NCBI RefSeq assembly: GCF_002252525.1
Contig: NZ_NNRM01000017.1
Span: 682,001 to 746,000 of the forward strand
From: Brucella pseudogrignonensis
GTDB taxonomy: Bacteria > Pseudomonadota > Alphaproteobacteria > Rhizobiales > Rhizobiaceae
DNA: 64,000 nucleotides
Direction: 5' to 3'
Shown here: one piece after another, positions 1 through 8,739 of the stretch
Numbering within the stretch: position 1 is the first letter of the stretch
Layout of the letters: every line of letters begins with the position of its first letter
Notes under the pieces: generated by a model
What the model saw: the letters and a program-made list of their open reading frames with translations, nothing else
Database searches by the model: none
Told to the model about the DNA's origin: nothing
Translations under genes and position numbers: made by a program

Positions 1-125
1 GCCTGCGCAGAAAATGCTGCACTCATGAGCAAAGGGAGGACAAGAAACTTCAAAGATCTCATGCGGCGAGATTGGTAGAAAATCATGTTTCTATCAAGGC
101 TGATTTTATGCGTGCAAATTGTAGT

Positions 126-488
126 TCAGTGTTTCAGCAACAATTGCAGCGCGACACTAGAAAAGATCAGAAAGCCGAGACCAAGATGAAACAGAAACGC
201 GATATTGGATATGATGCGCAGCCTGTCATAATCCGCGAAATTTGAAGCGATTTCATCGGGCGGTGTAGGGTTGTGCCAGAGATATAGCGCAAAACGATAG
301 TTACCGCGTGGCATGGTGAAAAGATAATAGAGATCAGACACATCTCCGATCGCCTTCGTCATTGATGGGCTTTGTCTGATGTAATCGATAAGCGGAGAAA
401 GTCTGACCTGCGCATATATAGAGTAAGCCAGGAAAAATACTGCTGAAACTACAACTATATACATCAACATGCTAGTGATTCTTCTCAA
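126..488 (-). CDS. hypothetical two-helix membrane protein
   Basis: I do not recognise this 120-residue protein. It has an N-terminal hydrophobic segment (about residues 7-26) and a second near the C-terminus (about 93-115), with a polar 65-residue stretch between them that probably lies in the periplasm. The upstream-most start is TTG. ATG codons at residues 7 and 9 (positions 470 and 464) are equally possible and no clear ribosome binding site decides. It is divergent from yqgE with roughly 120 bases between. It is AT-richer than its neighbours. Coding status rests on length and the plausible membrane topology. Confidence 0.5.
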   Translation of the reverse strand: MRRITSMLMYIVVVSAVFFLAYSIYAQVRLSPLIDYIRQSPSMTKAIGDVSDLYYLFTMPRGNYRFALYLWHNPTPPDEIASNFADYDRLRIISNIAFLFHLGLGFLIFSSVALQLLLKH

Positions 489-616
489 TCATTAATTGCA
501 TTTCTTCGCGGAGAGGTTGCTTCATTAAGCAACCGGAAATCAAGCCCGTTCGAAACAATAAGGAACTATGCACGATTTTCATTGTCATTTGGCGCAGTCT
601 TGCTACCTTGATAGCT

Positions 617-1219
617 ATGACCATTCTCAGGAAGCCAAACCAGGAGCAGGGTTTCTTGAACGGGCAATTCCTGCTCGCCATGCCCGGAATGAACGACGAG
701 CGCTTCGCCCGCGCTGTGGTCTATATCTGTGCGCATTCTGAAGAAGGCGCGATGGGCTTCATTATCAATCAGCTTCAGCCGGTAGGTTTCCCCGATCTGC
801 TTCGCCAGATTGGGGTTATCGACGATGAGGATCTGATCGTTCTTCCCTCGCGTGCGCAGAACATGATCGTGCGCAATGGCGGGCCTGTGGATCGCACGCG
901 CGGCTTTGTGCTCCACACCGATGATTACATGGTGGATTCCACCATGCCTGTTTCAGAAGATGTGTGCCTGACAGCAACGGTCGATATCCTACGCGCTATC
1001 TATGGCGGGGGCGGCCCTGCTCAGGCTCTTATGACGCTCGGATATTCGGGCTGGTCTCCTGGGCAGCTTGATATGGAATTTGCCGAAAACGGCTGGCTCG
1101 CATGTCCTGCTCCCATGGACATGCTGTTCGACAGCGACATTGCCGGAAAGTACGACCGGCTGATGGCTCGTATGGGCATTGATGTGACCCGGCTCGTTTC
1201 CGAAGCAGGTCATGCGTGA
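617..1219 (+). CDS. yqgE: YqgE/AlgH family protein (UPF0301)
   Basis: This 200-residue protein belongs to the YqgE/AlgH family, which has no firmly known biochemical role. Family features are visible: the opening [13 protein letters not shown], then [18 protein letters not shown], a GGPV segment, and the late [15 protein letters not shown] stretch. A TTG lies nine bases upstream, but ATG at 617 gives the usual family length. It stands alone on the plus strand, convergent with the GGDEF-EAL gene that follows. In Brucella, as I recall, yqgE also sits beside this same cyclic-di-GMP gene. Confidence 0.93.
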   Translation: MTILRKPNQEQGFLNGQFLLAMPGMNDERFARAVVYICAHSEEGAMGFIINQLQPVGFPDLLRQIGVIDDEDLIVLPSRAQNMIVRNGGPVDRTRGFVLHTDDYMVDSTMPVSEDVCLTATVDILRAIYGGGGPAQALMTLGYSGWSPGQLDMEFAENGWLACPAPMDMLFDSDIAGKYDRLMARMGIDVTRLVSEAGHA

Positions 1220-1263
1220 ATTAGAGCAGTAGAAGCGTAACGCTAGGTGCCTGTTCCCTAAAA

Positions 1264-4161
1264 TCACGCTGCAGCAGAATCCTGCTGCTCTCGGATCAGG
1301 CGTGTCGCTTCATCGCGGCTCGACGGTTCGCCGAACATGAAGCTCTGCACATATTCACAACCCATCTGGCGCAGTTGAAGCGCATCGCTTTCGCTATCGA
1401 CGCCTTCTGTCACGACAGCGAGACCGAGGTCATGGGCCATGCTGACGATAGAGCGCAGAAGTGTGGTTTTCTGCGGTTGGTCGCCTTTAACGAATGAGCG
1501 GTCGATCTTGATTATATCGAACGGGAAGCGGGTAAGATAAGCGAGCGACGAATAGCCAGTGCCGAAATCGTCAAGCGACAGTCCAACACCCATAGTTTTC
1601 AAGCGCGCCAGCACATGAGCCGATTGCTCGGGATTTTCCATCAGAACGGATTCTGTCAATTCGAGTTTGAGGCTACCCGGATTGAGGTGAATGCGCGAGA
1701 GAACCGAGCGCACATCATTGATGAGGTCTTGTCGTATCAATTGCGTGCTCGAAAGATTGACTGACACAAACAGATCGAGCTTGGAAAACTGTTCTTGCCA
1801 AGCGAACAGATCTTCTGCCGCACGCTGAATAGCAAACAGACCGAGCTGCACGATCAGACCAGAGCTCTCTGCAATCGGAATGAATTCCGATGGTGGGATC
1901 GCACCACGGCGCGGATGCTCCCAACGCATCAGAGCTTCAAAGCCTGCAATTGTTCCTTCGTCCAATCGGACAATTGGCTGATAAACGAGACTGATTTCAT
2001 CGCGCTCAAGCGCACGGCGCAAATCGGATTCGAGCTGCAACTTGTCGCTGCCAATGGCGCGGAATGCTGGGCGGAACGGTTCGATGCGGTCGCCGCCGAA
2101 GCGCTTGGCCTGATGCATCGCAAGTTCTGCATCCTTGACGAAATCTTCGGCTGTTGATGCAGTCTTCGTCCAGGTGATGAGGCCGACTGATGCTGTCAGC
2201 ACGATTTCGCGTTTTGCATAGGCGATAGGCGCGCGGACTGCCTGACGGAGGGCTTCAGCAAAGGAAGCAATACGCCCCGGGTCGCTTTCAGAGGCAAGGA
2301 GGAGGCCAAACTGATCAGAAGACAGGCGCGAAAGCGTATCCTGTGGCTTCATCAGGCGCGACAAGCGGCGAGAAATGGTGAGCAGGATTGTATCGCCTGC
2401 TGACATGCCGAGACTGTCATTGACCTGCTTGAAACGGTCAATGTCGATAATAAACACGGTCGGATGCAATCTGCTCTCGCCCCGCGCCATGTTCATCACA
2501 TTGCTTAGGCGGTCGAGGAAAAGCTCACGATTTGGCAAGCCAGTCAGATTGTCATGCACGGCATCGTGCAGCAGACGTTCTTCGGCTTTTTTCTGCTCAG
2601 TCACGTTAATCAATGTGCCGACGCAGCGGACAATCTCACCGTCTGAACCAATCACGGGGCGAGCACGCAGCGCATACCAGTGGTAATGACCATCATTGGC
2701 GCGCAAGCGGAAAATCTGTCCAATTCGGCCGCGTCGATTTTCGAGAACGGCATCGAGTGTGGACCGGAAACGGTCGCGATCATCAGCGTGCATGGCCGGC
2801 AGCCAGTTACGGACTGGGCCTTGCAGTGAACTTGCTGTGTTGCCGAGATAGTTTGCGATATCTGGCGTTGTGACAACACGGTCACGCGGTACGTCCCAAT
2901 CCCAGACAATGTCACCTGCACCAATCACAGCAAGTGCCTGGCGTTCCATGTCAGAAAGCAGACCTTGCTGAAGTGCTCCGCCTGAAAAGGCGTGCTGCAT
3001 GACAGTGAAGCCAATCAGCAATACAATAAGCACAAGACCGCCGCCAAGCGCGGGTTGGATGATGTCATTATCCAGTTTACCCGAAACCGTCATCCATGCG
3101 CCGAGGAGCCATATGAGCGTGAGCAACCATGCGGGGATCAGCATCACCGCTCGATCATAGCCTTTGACGGCAAGATAACCGATGATGAAAATGCCTGACG
3201 CAACGGTCAATGCCAGCGACATGCGCGCAATACCCGAAGCAATTGGTGGGTCGAAAACCGCAACGCCTGCGAGCGCCAGAAGGCCGAGAACCCATGTAAC
3301 GGCACCATAGCTGAAATGGTCGTGCCAGCGATTGAGGTTGAGATAGGTGAACAGGAAAATCACCAGAGAGGCGGCAAGGGCTACTTCGGTGCCCGCTCGC
3401 CAGACTTGCTCATTTCCGGGCGTTATCTCCATCAGCTTGTTCCAGAAGCCGAAGTCAACGCAGATATAGGCAAGAACTGCCCATGCAAGGGCCGCGGTGG
3501 CCGGAAACAGTGAGGTTCCCTTGACGACGAAGAGAATGGTCAGGAACAGGGCCAGAAGACCCGAAATGCCAAGTAGAATGCCGCGATAAAGCGTGTAGGA
3601 GTTAACCGCATCCTTGTAGGCTTCTGGCTCCCACAGATAGAGCTGTGGCAGATTATGCGAGGAAAGCTCTGCAACGAAGGTGACAACCGTACCCGGATTG
3701 AGCGTGATGCGGAAAACGTCGGCATCGGCACTTGGCTGACGATCAAGCGCAAAGCCTTCACTGGGCGTAATCGATGAAATGCGCGGCGAACCAAGATCCG
3801 GCCAGATGACGCCAGAGCCGACCAGACGGAAGTGTGGTGCAACAATCAGGCGGTCGATCTGCTCGTCTGTCGGGTTGGCAATGGAAAACGCGGCCCAGTC
3901 ACCGGATGCGTTGGAATTTGGATCAGCCTGCACCTCAATGCGGCGAACAATGCCATCAGCACCGGGAGCTGTAGAGACCTGAACGCTTTCGCCCTGATTA
4001 CGCAGCAGCTCAACAGCGCGCGAAAGATCAAGGGCAGTATCTTCCTTCGAGATTTTTATAGGTTCAACAGCAGATGCCTGAACGACTGAAAAGGTCACAA
4101 AGACGATAAGCGCGAGAAACCGCGCAAGAGTTGAAAATAACTTGTCTGTAAGACCGTTCAC
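1264..4161 (-). CDS. membrane GGDEF-EAL protein, BpdB-like c-di-GMP phosphodiesterase
   Basis: A 965-residue inner-membrane signalling protein. Order: an N-terminal signal/anchor, a periplasmic sensory region of about 150 residues, a multi-helix membrane block (about 190-390, like 7TMR-DISM proteins), a PAS domain with PAC (about 405-525), GGDEF (about 530-695) and EAL (about 705-955). The GGDEF signature reads SSDQF, so diguanylate cyclase activity is probably lost. The EAL motif (FEALMRWEHP) and DDFGTGYSSL are intact, so it should hydrolyse c-di-GMP. The start overlaps the upstream GNAT gene by 4 bases (ATGA), implying translational coupling. Position and architecture match the protein called BpdB in B. 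melitensis (from memory). Confidence 0.9.
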   Translation of the reverse strand: MNGLTDKLFSTLARFLALIVFVTFSVVQASAVEPIKISKEDTALDLSRAVELLRNQGESVQVSTAPGADGIVRRIEVQADPNSNASGDWAAFSIANPTDEQIDRLIVAPHFRLVGSGVIWPDLGSPRISSITPSEGFALDRQPSADADVFRITLNPGTVVTFVAELSSHNLPQLYLWEPEAYKDAVNSYTLYRGILLGISGLLALFLTILFVVKGTSLFPATAALAWAVLAYICVDFGFWNKLMEITPGNEQVWRAGTEVALAASLVIFLFTYLNLNRWHDHFSYGAVTWVLGLLALAGVAVFDPPIASGIARMSLALTVASGIFIIGYLAVKGYDRAVMLIPAWLLTLIWLLGAWMTVSGKLDNDIIQPALGGGLVLIVLLIGFTVMQHAFSGGALQQGLLSDMERQALAVIGAGDIVWDWDVPRDRVVTTPDIANYLGNTASSLQGPVRNWLPAMHADDRDRFRSTLDAVLENRRGRIGQIFRLRANDGHYHWYALRARPVIGSDGEIVRCVGTLINVTEQKKAEERLLHDAVHDNLTGLPNRELFLDRLSNVMNMARGESRLHPTVFIIDIDRFKQVNDSLGMSAGDTILLTISRRLSRLMKPQDTLSRLSSDQFGLLLASESDPGRIASFAEALRQAVRAPIAYAKREIVLTASVGLITWTKTASTAEDFVKDAELAMHQAKRFGGDRIEPFRPAFRAIGSDKLQLESDLRRALERDEISLVYQPIVRLDEGTIAGFEALMRWEHPRRGAIPPSEFIPIAESSGLIVQLGLFAIQRAAEDLFAWQEQFSKLDLFVSVNLSSTQLIRQDLINDVRSVLSRIHLNPGSLKLELTESVLMENPEQSAHVLARLKTMGVGLSLDDFGTGYSSLAYLTRFPFDIIKIDRSFVKGDQPQKTTLLRSIVSMAHDLGLAVVTEGVDSESDALQLRQMGCEYVQSFMFGEPSSRDEATRLIREQQDSAAA

Positions 4162-4763
4162 GAGCGTTCAACCTTGCCATTGATCATGCGTTTGTCGCTT
4201 TCTATCAGAGCAAACAGCAGGTGATCCTGCCAGAAGCCGTTTATCTTGAGATAGGAGCGCAACAGTCCTTCTCTCTGAAATCCGGCTTTTTCGAGAAGCC
4301 GTATCGAACGAACATTATGGGGAATACAGGCAGCTTCAATTCGGTGCAACCTCAGTTGACCGAATGCAAAGGGGATAACCAGATTGAGTGCCTCGGTCAT
4401 ATAGCCTTTTCCGGCAAATGAAGCGCCGCTCCAATAGCCGACCATGCCATTCTGACCCACGCCGCGCTTGATGTTGCCGAGCGTTATACCGCCGACAATC
4501 TGGTGGTCGTTGTTGCGAAAAATAAAAAACGGATAGCCGGTTCCGTCAGACATTTCGTCCTGAACGCGGCGTATCCGATAGCGAAAAGCACTTTTTGTAA
4601 GTTCGTCGTCGGCCCAGGTGGGTTCCCATGGGGTGAGAAAAGCCCGGCTTTGCGCCCGCAGGCTGGTCCAGGCGGCAAAATCGCTCATCATCGGTTCGCG
4701 TATGTAAACGCGTGGACCGCGAAGAACTGTCGGATTGCTGCGCCGGAATGGCAGGCCGATCAT
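4158..4763 (-). CDS. GNAT family N-acetyltransferase (RimJ/RimL-like)
   Basis: A 201-residue acetyltransferase of the RimJ/RimL branch, which uses acetyl-CoA to acetylate N-terminal amino groups of proteins or small amines. Visible are the opening GPRVYIREP, the central IVGGITLGNIKRG strand, the acetyl-CoA loop region GYWSGASFAGKGYMTEAL (Q/RxxGxG/A-like), and the closing HRIEAACIPHNVRSIRLLEKAGFQREG typical of these enzymes. The substrate cannot be told. Its stop overlaps the start of the GGDEF-EAL gene by four bases, so the two are co-translated. M16 peptidase and thrC lie upstream on the same strand with a gap of about 120 bases. Confidence 0.9.
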   Translation of the reverse strand: MIGLPFRRSNPTVLRGPRVYIREPMMSDFAAWTSLRAQSRAFLTPWEPTWADDELTKSAFRYRIRRVQDEMSDGTGYPFFIFRNNDHQIVGGITLGNIKRGVGQNGMVGYWSGASFAGKGYMTEALNLVIPFAFGQLRLHRIEAACIPHNVRSIRLLEKAGFQREGLLRSYLKINGFWQDHLLFALIESDKRMINGKVERS

Positions 4764-4885
4764 GCGGGTTCCTGTATTGTTATGAGAACAGGGGGTAGGG
4801 GAGTGAGGGCGTGCGTTTTAAAAAATGAACAAACAGTATCGCTCTGTTGATTCAAGCAAGCCCACCCTGGTTCCCCCTATTTCCC

Positions 4886-6178
4886 TTAGACAGCAATCTT
4901 CCTTGTATGCGCGCTCGTCGAAAGCGCATCAGTCAGCCGATCAAAGCTCATCAAGCGTCCGACCGGACCAACACCGGCAATTGTCGGCTTGGTGTCGAGG
5001 AACAGTCGGCCTGCAAGATCACTCAGACGTTCAGGGGTGATCTGCGACAGGCGGTCCATCAGCTCACTGTTTGCAACCGGACGGCCATAAAGCAGGAACT
5101 GACGCGCAAGCTGACCTGCACGGCTGGCAGCACTTTCCTGTGACATCAGCAGGCTAGCACTATACTGCGCACGAGCACGGTTCACTTCTTCGAGCTGAAT
5201 GGAGTCTGCAGCCTTATGCAGCTCATCAATGATGACGGGCAGAAGCTCGACAAGCTCATCACGACCGGTTGCTGCATGAATGCCGAACAGGCCGGTGTCA
5301 GAGAAGCCCCAATGGAACGCATAGACCGAATAACAAAGGCCACGCTTCTCGCGCACTTCCTGGAACAGGCGTGAGGACATGCCGCCGCCCAGAATCATCG
5401 ACAGAAGCTGAGAGGCGTAGAAGTCGCGTACATGATAGGCGCGACCTTCAAAGCCGATCAGAACTTGCGCATCCATCAGATCACGATCTTCACGGAAGTC
5501 GCCGCCAACATAGGTTGCGAGGTCAAGCGTAGGGGCCGTGTTATGGGCACGGAAACCACCCAGGCGCTGTTCCACTTCTTTCACGAACTGATCGTGATCG
5601 ATGCCGCCAGCTGCGGTCACAACCATGCGGTCGGCGCTGTATTGCTCGTCCATATACTGACGAAGATCAGCGGACGTAAACGACATCACCGTATCCGGCT
5701 CGCCCAGAATGGCGCGGCCGATAGGCTGATGACGATAGGCCGTTTCCGTAAACCGGTCGAAAACGATATCGTCAGGCGTATCATGCGCCGCACCGATCTC
5801 CTGCATGATAACCTGCTTCTCGCGTTCAAGCTCGGCTTCATCGAACTTCGAGGCGGTCAGGATATCAGCGAGAATATCGATTGCCAGCGGCACGTCATTG
5901 CGCAAGACACGCGCGTAATAGGACGTGGTTTCGACGCTCGTAGCTGCGTTTATCTCGCCACCCACATTTTCAATGTCGGAGGCAATTTGCCAGGCCGTGC
6001 GCTTTTCCGTCCCTTTGAACGCCATATGTTCAAGGAGGTGGGCTATGCCATGCCGGTCAGGCGCTTCATTTCGAGCACCAGCTTTGACCCAGATACCCAA
6101 CGCAACACTTTCCACATGCGGCATGTTATCGGTGGCAATTGTCAGGCCGTTGGAAAGACGCGTTACTTCAACACCCAT
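4886..6178 (-). CDS. M16 family zinc peptidase (mitochondrial processing peptidase-like)
   Basis: A 430-residue metallopeptidase of family M16B. The inverted zinc motif HxxEH is at residues 47-51 (HLLEH) and the typical MAFKGTEKR follows. Later blocks VMQEIGAAHDTPDDIVFD and GGGMSSRLFQEVREKRGLCYSV (around residue 270-290) are the family's second domain signature. There is no signal peptide, so it is likely cytoplasmic, although relatives such as PqqL-type proteins are exported. It follows thrC on the minus strand with a gap of about 60 bases, an arrangement common in Brucella and rhizobia. The in vivo substrate is unknown. Confidence 0.93.
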   Translation of the reverse strand: MGVEVTRLSNGLTIATDNMPHVESVALGIWVKAGARNEAPDRHGIAHLLEHMAFKGTEKRTAWQIASDIENVGGEINAATSVETTSYYARVLRNDVPLAIDILADILTASKFDEAELEREKQVIMQEIGAAHDTPDDIVFDRFTETAYRHQPIGRAILGEPDTVMSFTSADLRQYMDEQYSADRMVVTAAGGIDHDQFVKEVEQRLGGFRAHNTAPTLDLATYVGGDFREDRDLMDAQVLIGFEGRAYHVRDFYASQLLSMILGGGMSSRLFQEVREKRGLCYSVYAFHWGFSDTGLFGIHAATGRDELVELLPVIIDELHKAADSIQLEEVNRARAQYSASLLMSQESAASRAGQLARQFLLYGRPVANSELMDRLSQITPERLSDLAGRLFLDTKPTIAGVGPVGRLMSFDRLTDALSTSAHTRKIAV

Positions 6179-6240
6179 CAGAAAAATGCTCCCATAGTCC
6201 CATTCGGGTTCCCGTTCTTATTCTCGCAAAAGGTTTGAAT

Positions 6241-7632
6241 TCATGCCCGAGAATGACGGCGAACGTATTCTTCCACGATTTTCAGGTCGTTGTGAAGAAC
6301 CGTGAAACTTTCTTTTCGTTCCATAAGGTCCGAAAGCCATGCCGGAAGCGCTGGAGTAACACCGCTTGCAGCCTTTACAGCATCGGGGAATTTGGCCGGA
6401 TGTGCGGTTGCCAGAACCACCATTGGAGCTGCTTCAGACACATTTTCGCGAGCGACCTTAACCGCAATCGCCGAGTGTGGGTCCAGCAGATAACCGTCGG
6501 TTTCCAGAACAGATTGAATGGTTTGCGCCGTTTCTTCAACCGAAGAGCGACCAGCCGAAAACTCGCTGCGGATAGCAGCAAGCGGCTTTTCGGAAATGGT
6601 GAAGCCTCCCGATTGCTTCAGGCCTTCCATCAAACCGCGCACCGCCGCCGCATCACGATCATGTGCTTCAAACAGCAGGCGCTCAAAGTTGGACGAAATT
6701 TGAATGTCCATCGATGGCGACGTGGTCTGTTCGACGCCGCGCATTTCATAAGCGCCGGTTTGAAGCGTGCGCGAAAGAATGTCGTTGTCATTGGTCGCAA
6801 TAATGAGGCGCTCGATTGGCAAGCCCATTTTTTTGGCGACATAACCCGCAAAAATATCGCCGAAATTGCCGGTTGGCACGGTAAACGAGATTGCGCGATC
6901 TGGCGCGCCAAGGCTCAATGCTGCGGAGAAATAGTAAACCACCTGGGACATGATGCGTCCCCAGTTGATCGAATTTACGCCGGATAGCGAAATGCTGTCG
7001 CGGAATTGAAGGTCGTTGAACATGCCTTTGACGAGGTTCTGGCAGTCGTCGAAATTGCCTTCGATGGAAAGGGCATGAACATTCGAGAAGCCCGAGCTGG
7101 TCATCTGGCGCTGCTGCACCGGAGACACACGGCCATTCGGGAAGAGAATGAAGATATCGGTGTTATCGCGACCGCCAAAGGCTTCGATAGCCGCACCACC
7201 CGTATCGCCGGATGTCGCGCCAACAATGGTCGCGCGCTCGCCGCGTTGGGCAAGAACGTAGTCCATCATGCGCGCAAGGAGCTGCATGGCGACGTCTTTA
7301 AAGGCGAGTGTCGGGCCATGAAACAGCTCAAGTACATATTCGTTCGCGCCGGTCTGAACCAATGGGCAGACAGCATCGTGGCGGAAGGAGCTATAAGCTT
7401 CGCGTACCATGCGTTCGAAATCGGCCTGAGGAATCTCGCCGCCAGTGAAGGGTGTCAGCACGGCCAATGCGATATCCACATAGGATTTTCCACGAAGATC
7501 GCGGATCTGATCGGCGCTGAACTGCGGATATTCCTGTGGGAGATAAAGACCGCCGTCGCGGGCAAGTCCGGCGAGCAAAGCGTCGCTGAACCCCAGAACA
7601 GGTGCTTCGCCGCGGGTACTGATATATTTCAT
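6241..7632 (-). CDS. thrC: threonine synthase
   Basis: Threonine synthase converts O-phosphohomoserine to threonine with pyridoxal phosphate, the last step of threonine biosynthesis. The 463-residue protein begins MKYISTRGEAP. The PLP lysine is K112 in HGPTLAFKD, and the phosphate-binding loop SGDTGGAA and the VPTGNFGDIFAGY block are present. The frame is open for 15 more codons upstream, but ATG at 7632 has a GAAGG sequence eight bases before it and gives the usual N-terminus. It probably heads a transcription unit with the M16 peptidase gene. No attenuator or riboswitch was seen upstream. Confidence 0.96.
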   Translation of the reverse strand: MKYISTRGEAPVLGFSDALLAGLARDGGLYLPQEYPQFSADQIRDLRGKSYVDIALAVLTPFTGGEIPQADFERMVREAYSSFRHDAVCPLVQTGANEYVLELFHGPTLAFKDVAMQLLARMMDYVLAQRGERATIVGATSGDTGGAAIEAFGGRDNTDIFILFPNGRVSPVQQRQMTSSGFSNVHALSIEGNFDDCQNLVKGMFNDLQFRDSISLSGVNSINWGRIMSQVVYYFSAALSLGAPDRAISFTVPTGNFGDIFAGYVAKKMGLPIERLIIATNDNDILSRTLQTGAYEMRGVEQTTSPSMDIQISSNFERLLFEAHDRDAAAVRGLMEGLKQSGGFTISEKPLAAIRSEFSAGRSSVEETAQTIQSVLETDGYLLDPHSAIAVKVARENVSEAAPMVVLATAHPAKFPDAVKAASGVTPALPAWLSDLMERKESFTVLHNDLKIVEEYVRRHSRA

Positions 7633-7828
7633 CTCAAAGGCCTTCATTTCGGGTCGAGGCAGATTTTTAGCCGTCAATGCAATAGAGCGTCCCTAAAAAA
7701 GCCGCAAGAATTAAAGCAACCTTTGAGGGATGGGGTTGCTCTTGGCGACAAAAAACAGGAAAACACCCTCACGCTATGCATTGCGTAGTGGTATAGAACA
7801 GGTCGATCAGTGCAGGGAAGCCCGGTTT

Positions 7829-8398
7829 ATGCAGAAAGCATTACAGAATCGTTCATCGTTGTTTCCAGTCTTTGCAACGGTTTTGCTCGCAGCGCTTGCA
7901 GGCTGCACCACAAGCGGCACGCAGAAGTCTGCGGATGGCGCGCTTACGGACGCAAGCCAGCCTCGTGTGAAGGAATCGGAGCTTCGCGCCTTTTGCCCAT
8001 CCGTCACGTTGCGTGACGGTACAGCCTATTTCAACACTTATGAAAAAGGCGGCGATAAAGATGCAAGCCGGGTGATTTATCAGGCTGCTTTGACCGACAC
8101 CACTCGCAGCTGCCAATATGGCGAAGGGACTATCACCCTTGATGTAGCAGCGGCTGGTAAGGTCGTACCGGGTCCGAAGTACAAGAGCGGAAATGTCACT
8201 ATGCCGGTGCGCGTTGCCGTGGTTCAGGGCGACAAGGTGATCTACTCCAAGCTCCACAAACAGGCTGTTAGTGTTACCAGCGGTGGCGGTGCTACGCAGT
8301 TCGTCTTTAACGACAAGGGAATTACGGTGCCGTCTGAAAGTGCTCGCAGCGTTCAGATTTTTGTGGGCTTCGACGAAGGTCCGTACAACACCAAATAA
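7829..8398 (+). CDS. putative outer-membrane lipoprotein
   Basis: A 189-residue protein with a lipoprotein signal: MQKALQNRSSLFP, then a hydrophobic stretch ending in the lipobox LAGC (cysteine at about residue 28). The mature part is rich in small polar residues and has a C-terminal half that looks like a beta-sandwich fold (alternating VTMPVRVAVVQGDKVIYSK). I recognise no named domain, but similar lipoproteins are widespread in Rhizobiales. The ATG at 7829 is chosen over an upstream ATG because the signal peptide begins there and GGGAAG precedes it. A rho-independent terminator follows about 100 bases after the stop. Confidence 0.85.
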   Translation: MQKALQNRSSLFPVFATVLLAALAGCTTSGTQKSADGALTDASQPRVKESELRAFCPSVTLRDGTAYFNTYEKGGDKDASRVIYQAALTDTTRSCQYGEGTITLDVAAAGKVVPGPKYKSGNVTMPVRVAVVQGDKVIYSKLHKQAVSVTSGGGATQFVFNDKGITVPSESARSVQIFVGFDEGPYNTK

Positions 8399-8739
8399 TT
8401 TCTCAATTTAGAACGCCGATCTGATCCAGTCACATGGGCGTTCTAAGAATATGCATCGACATTACTGATGCAGCTGGAAACTGATAATCAAAAGAGGCGT
8501 TCACCGTGATTGTGAGCGCCTTTTTTAGACTTGAACTTTGAATTAATTGCTAATTATAGTGCTCCGAAAGTTTTAGTACTGTATTATATATTGCTTTTTT
8601 GAAAGTTTGATTTTGATCTTTAGCAAGAATATTTGAGCATTATTCATTTACATTATTTGTTTTTATGCGCCATATAAGTATGGCGGCGCAGTTTTAAACT
8701 GGATTGTCGATTGTCGATATTGAAACGGCAGGTTTTCTG
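8399..8739. other. intergenic region, about 340 bases
   Basis: This stretch separates the lipoprotein gene from the CSS-EAL gene. It holds a small imperfect dyad just after the lipoprotein stop (GAACGCC ... GGCGTTC, about 8411-8443), the terminator at 8496-8526, and then about 180 bases of AT-rich DNA that must carry the promoter of the downstream gene. I see no further gene in it. Confidence 0.6.
8496..8526 (+). terminator. rho-independent terminator after the lipoprotein gene
   Basis: GGCGTTCAC and GTGAGCGCC form a nine-base stem with one wobble pair around a seven-base loop, followed directly by six T. Confidence 0.85.

Noticed and set aside
1-78. Plus-strand frame open from the window edge to TAG at 76, which could be the end of a gene
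   Set aside because: Only 25 codons with no recognisable C-terminus; it could equally be noncoding.
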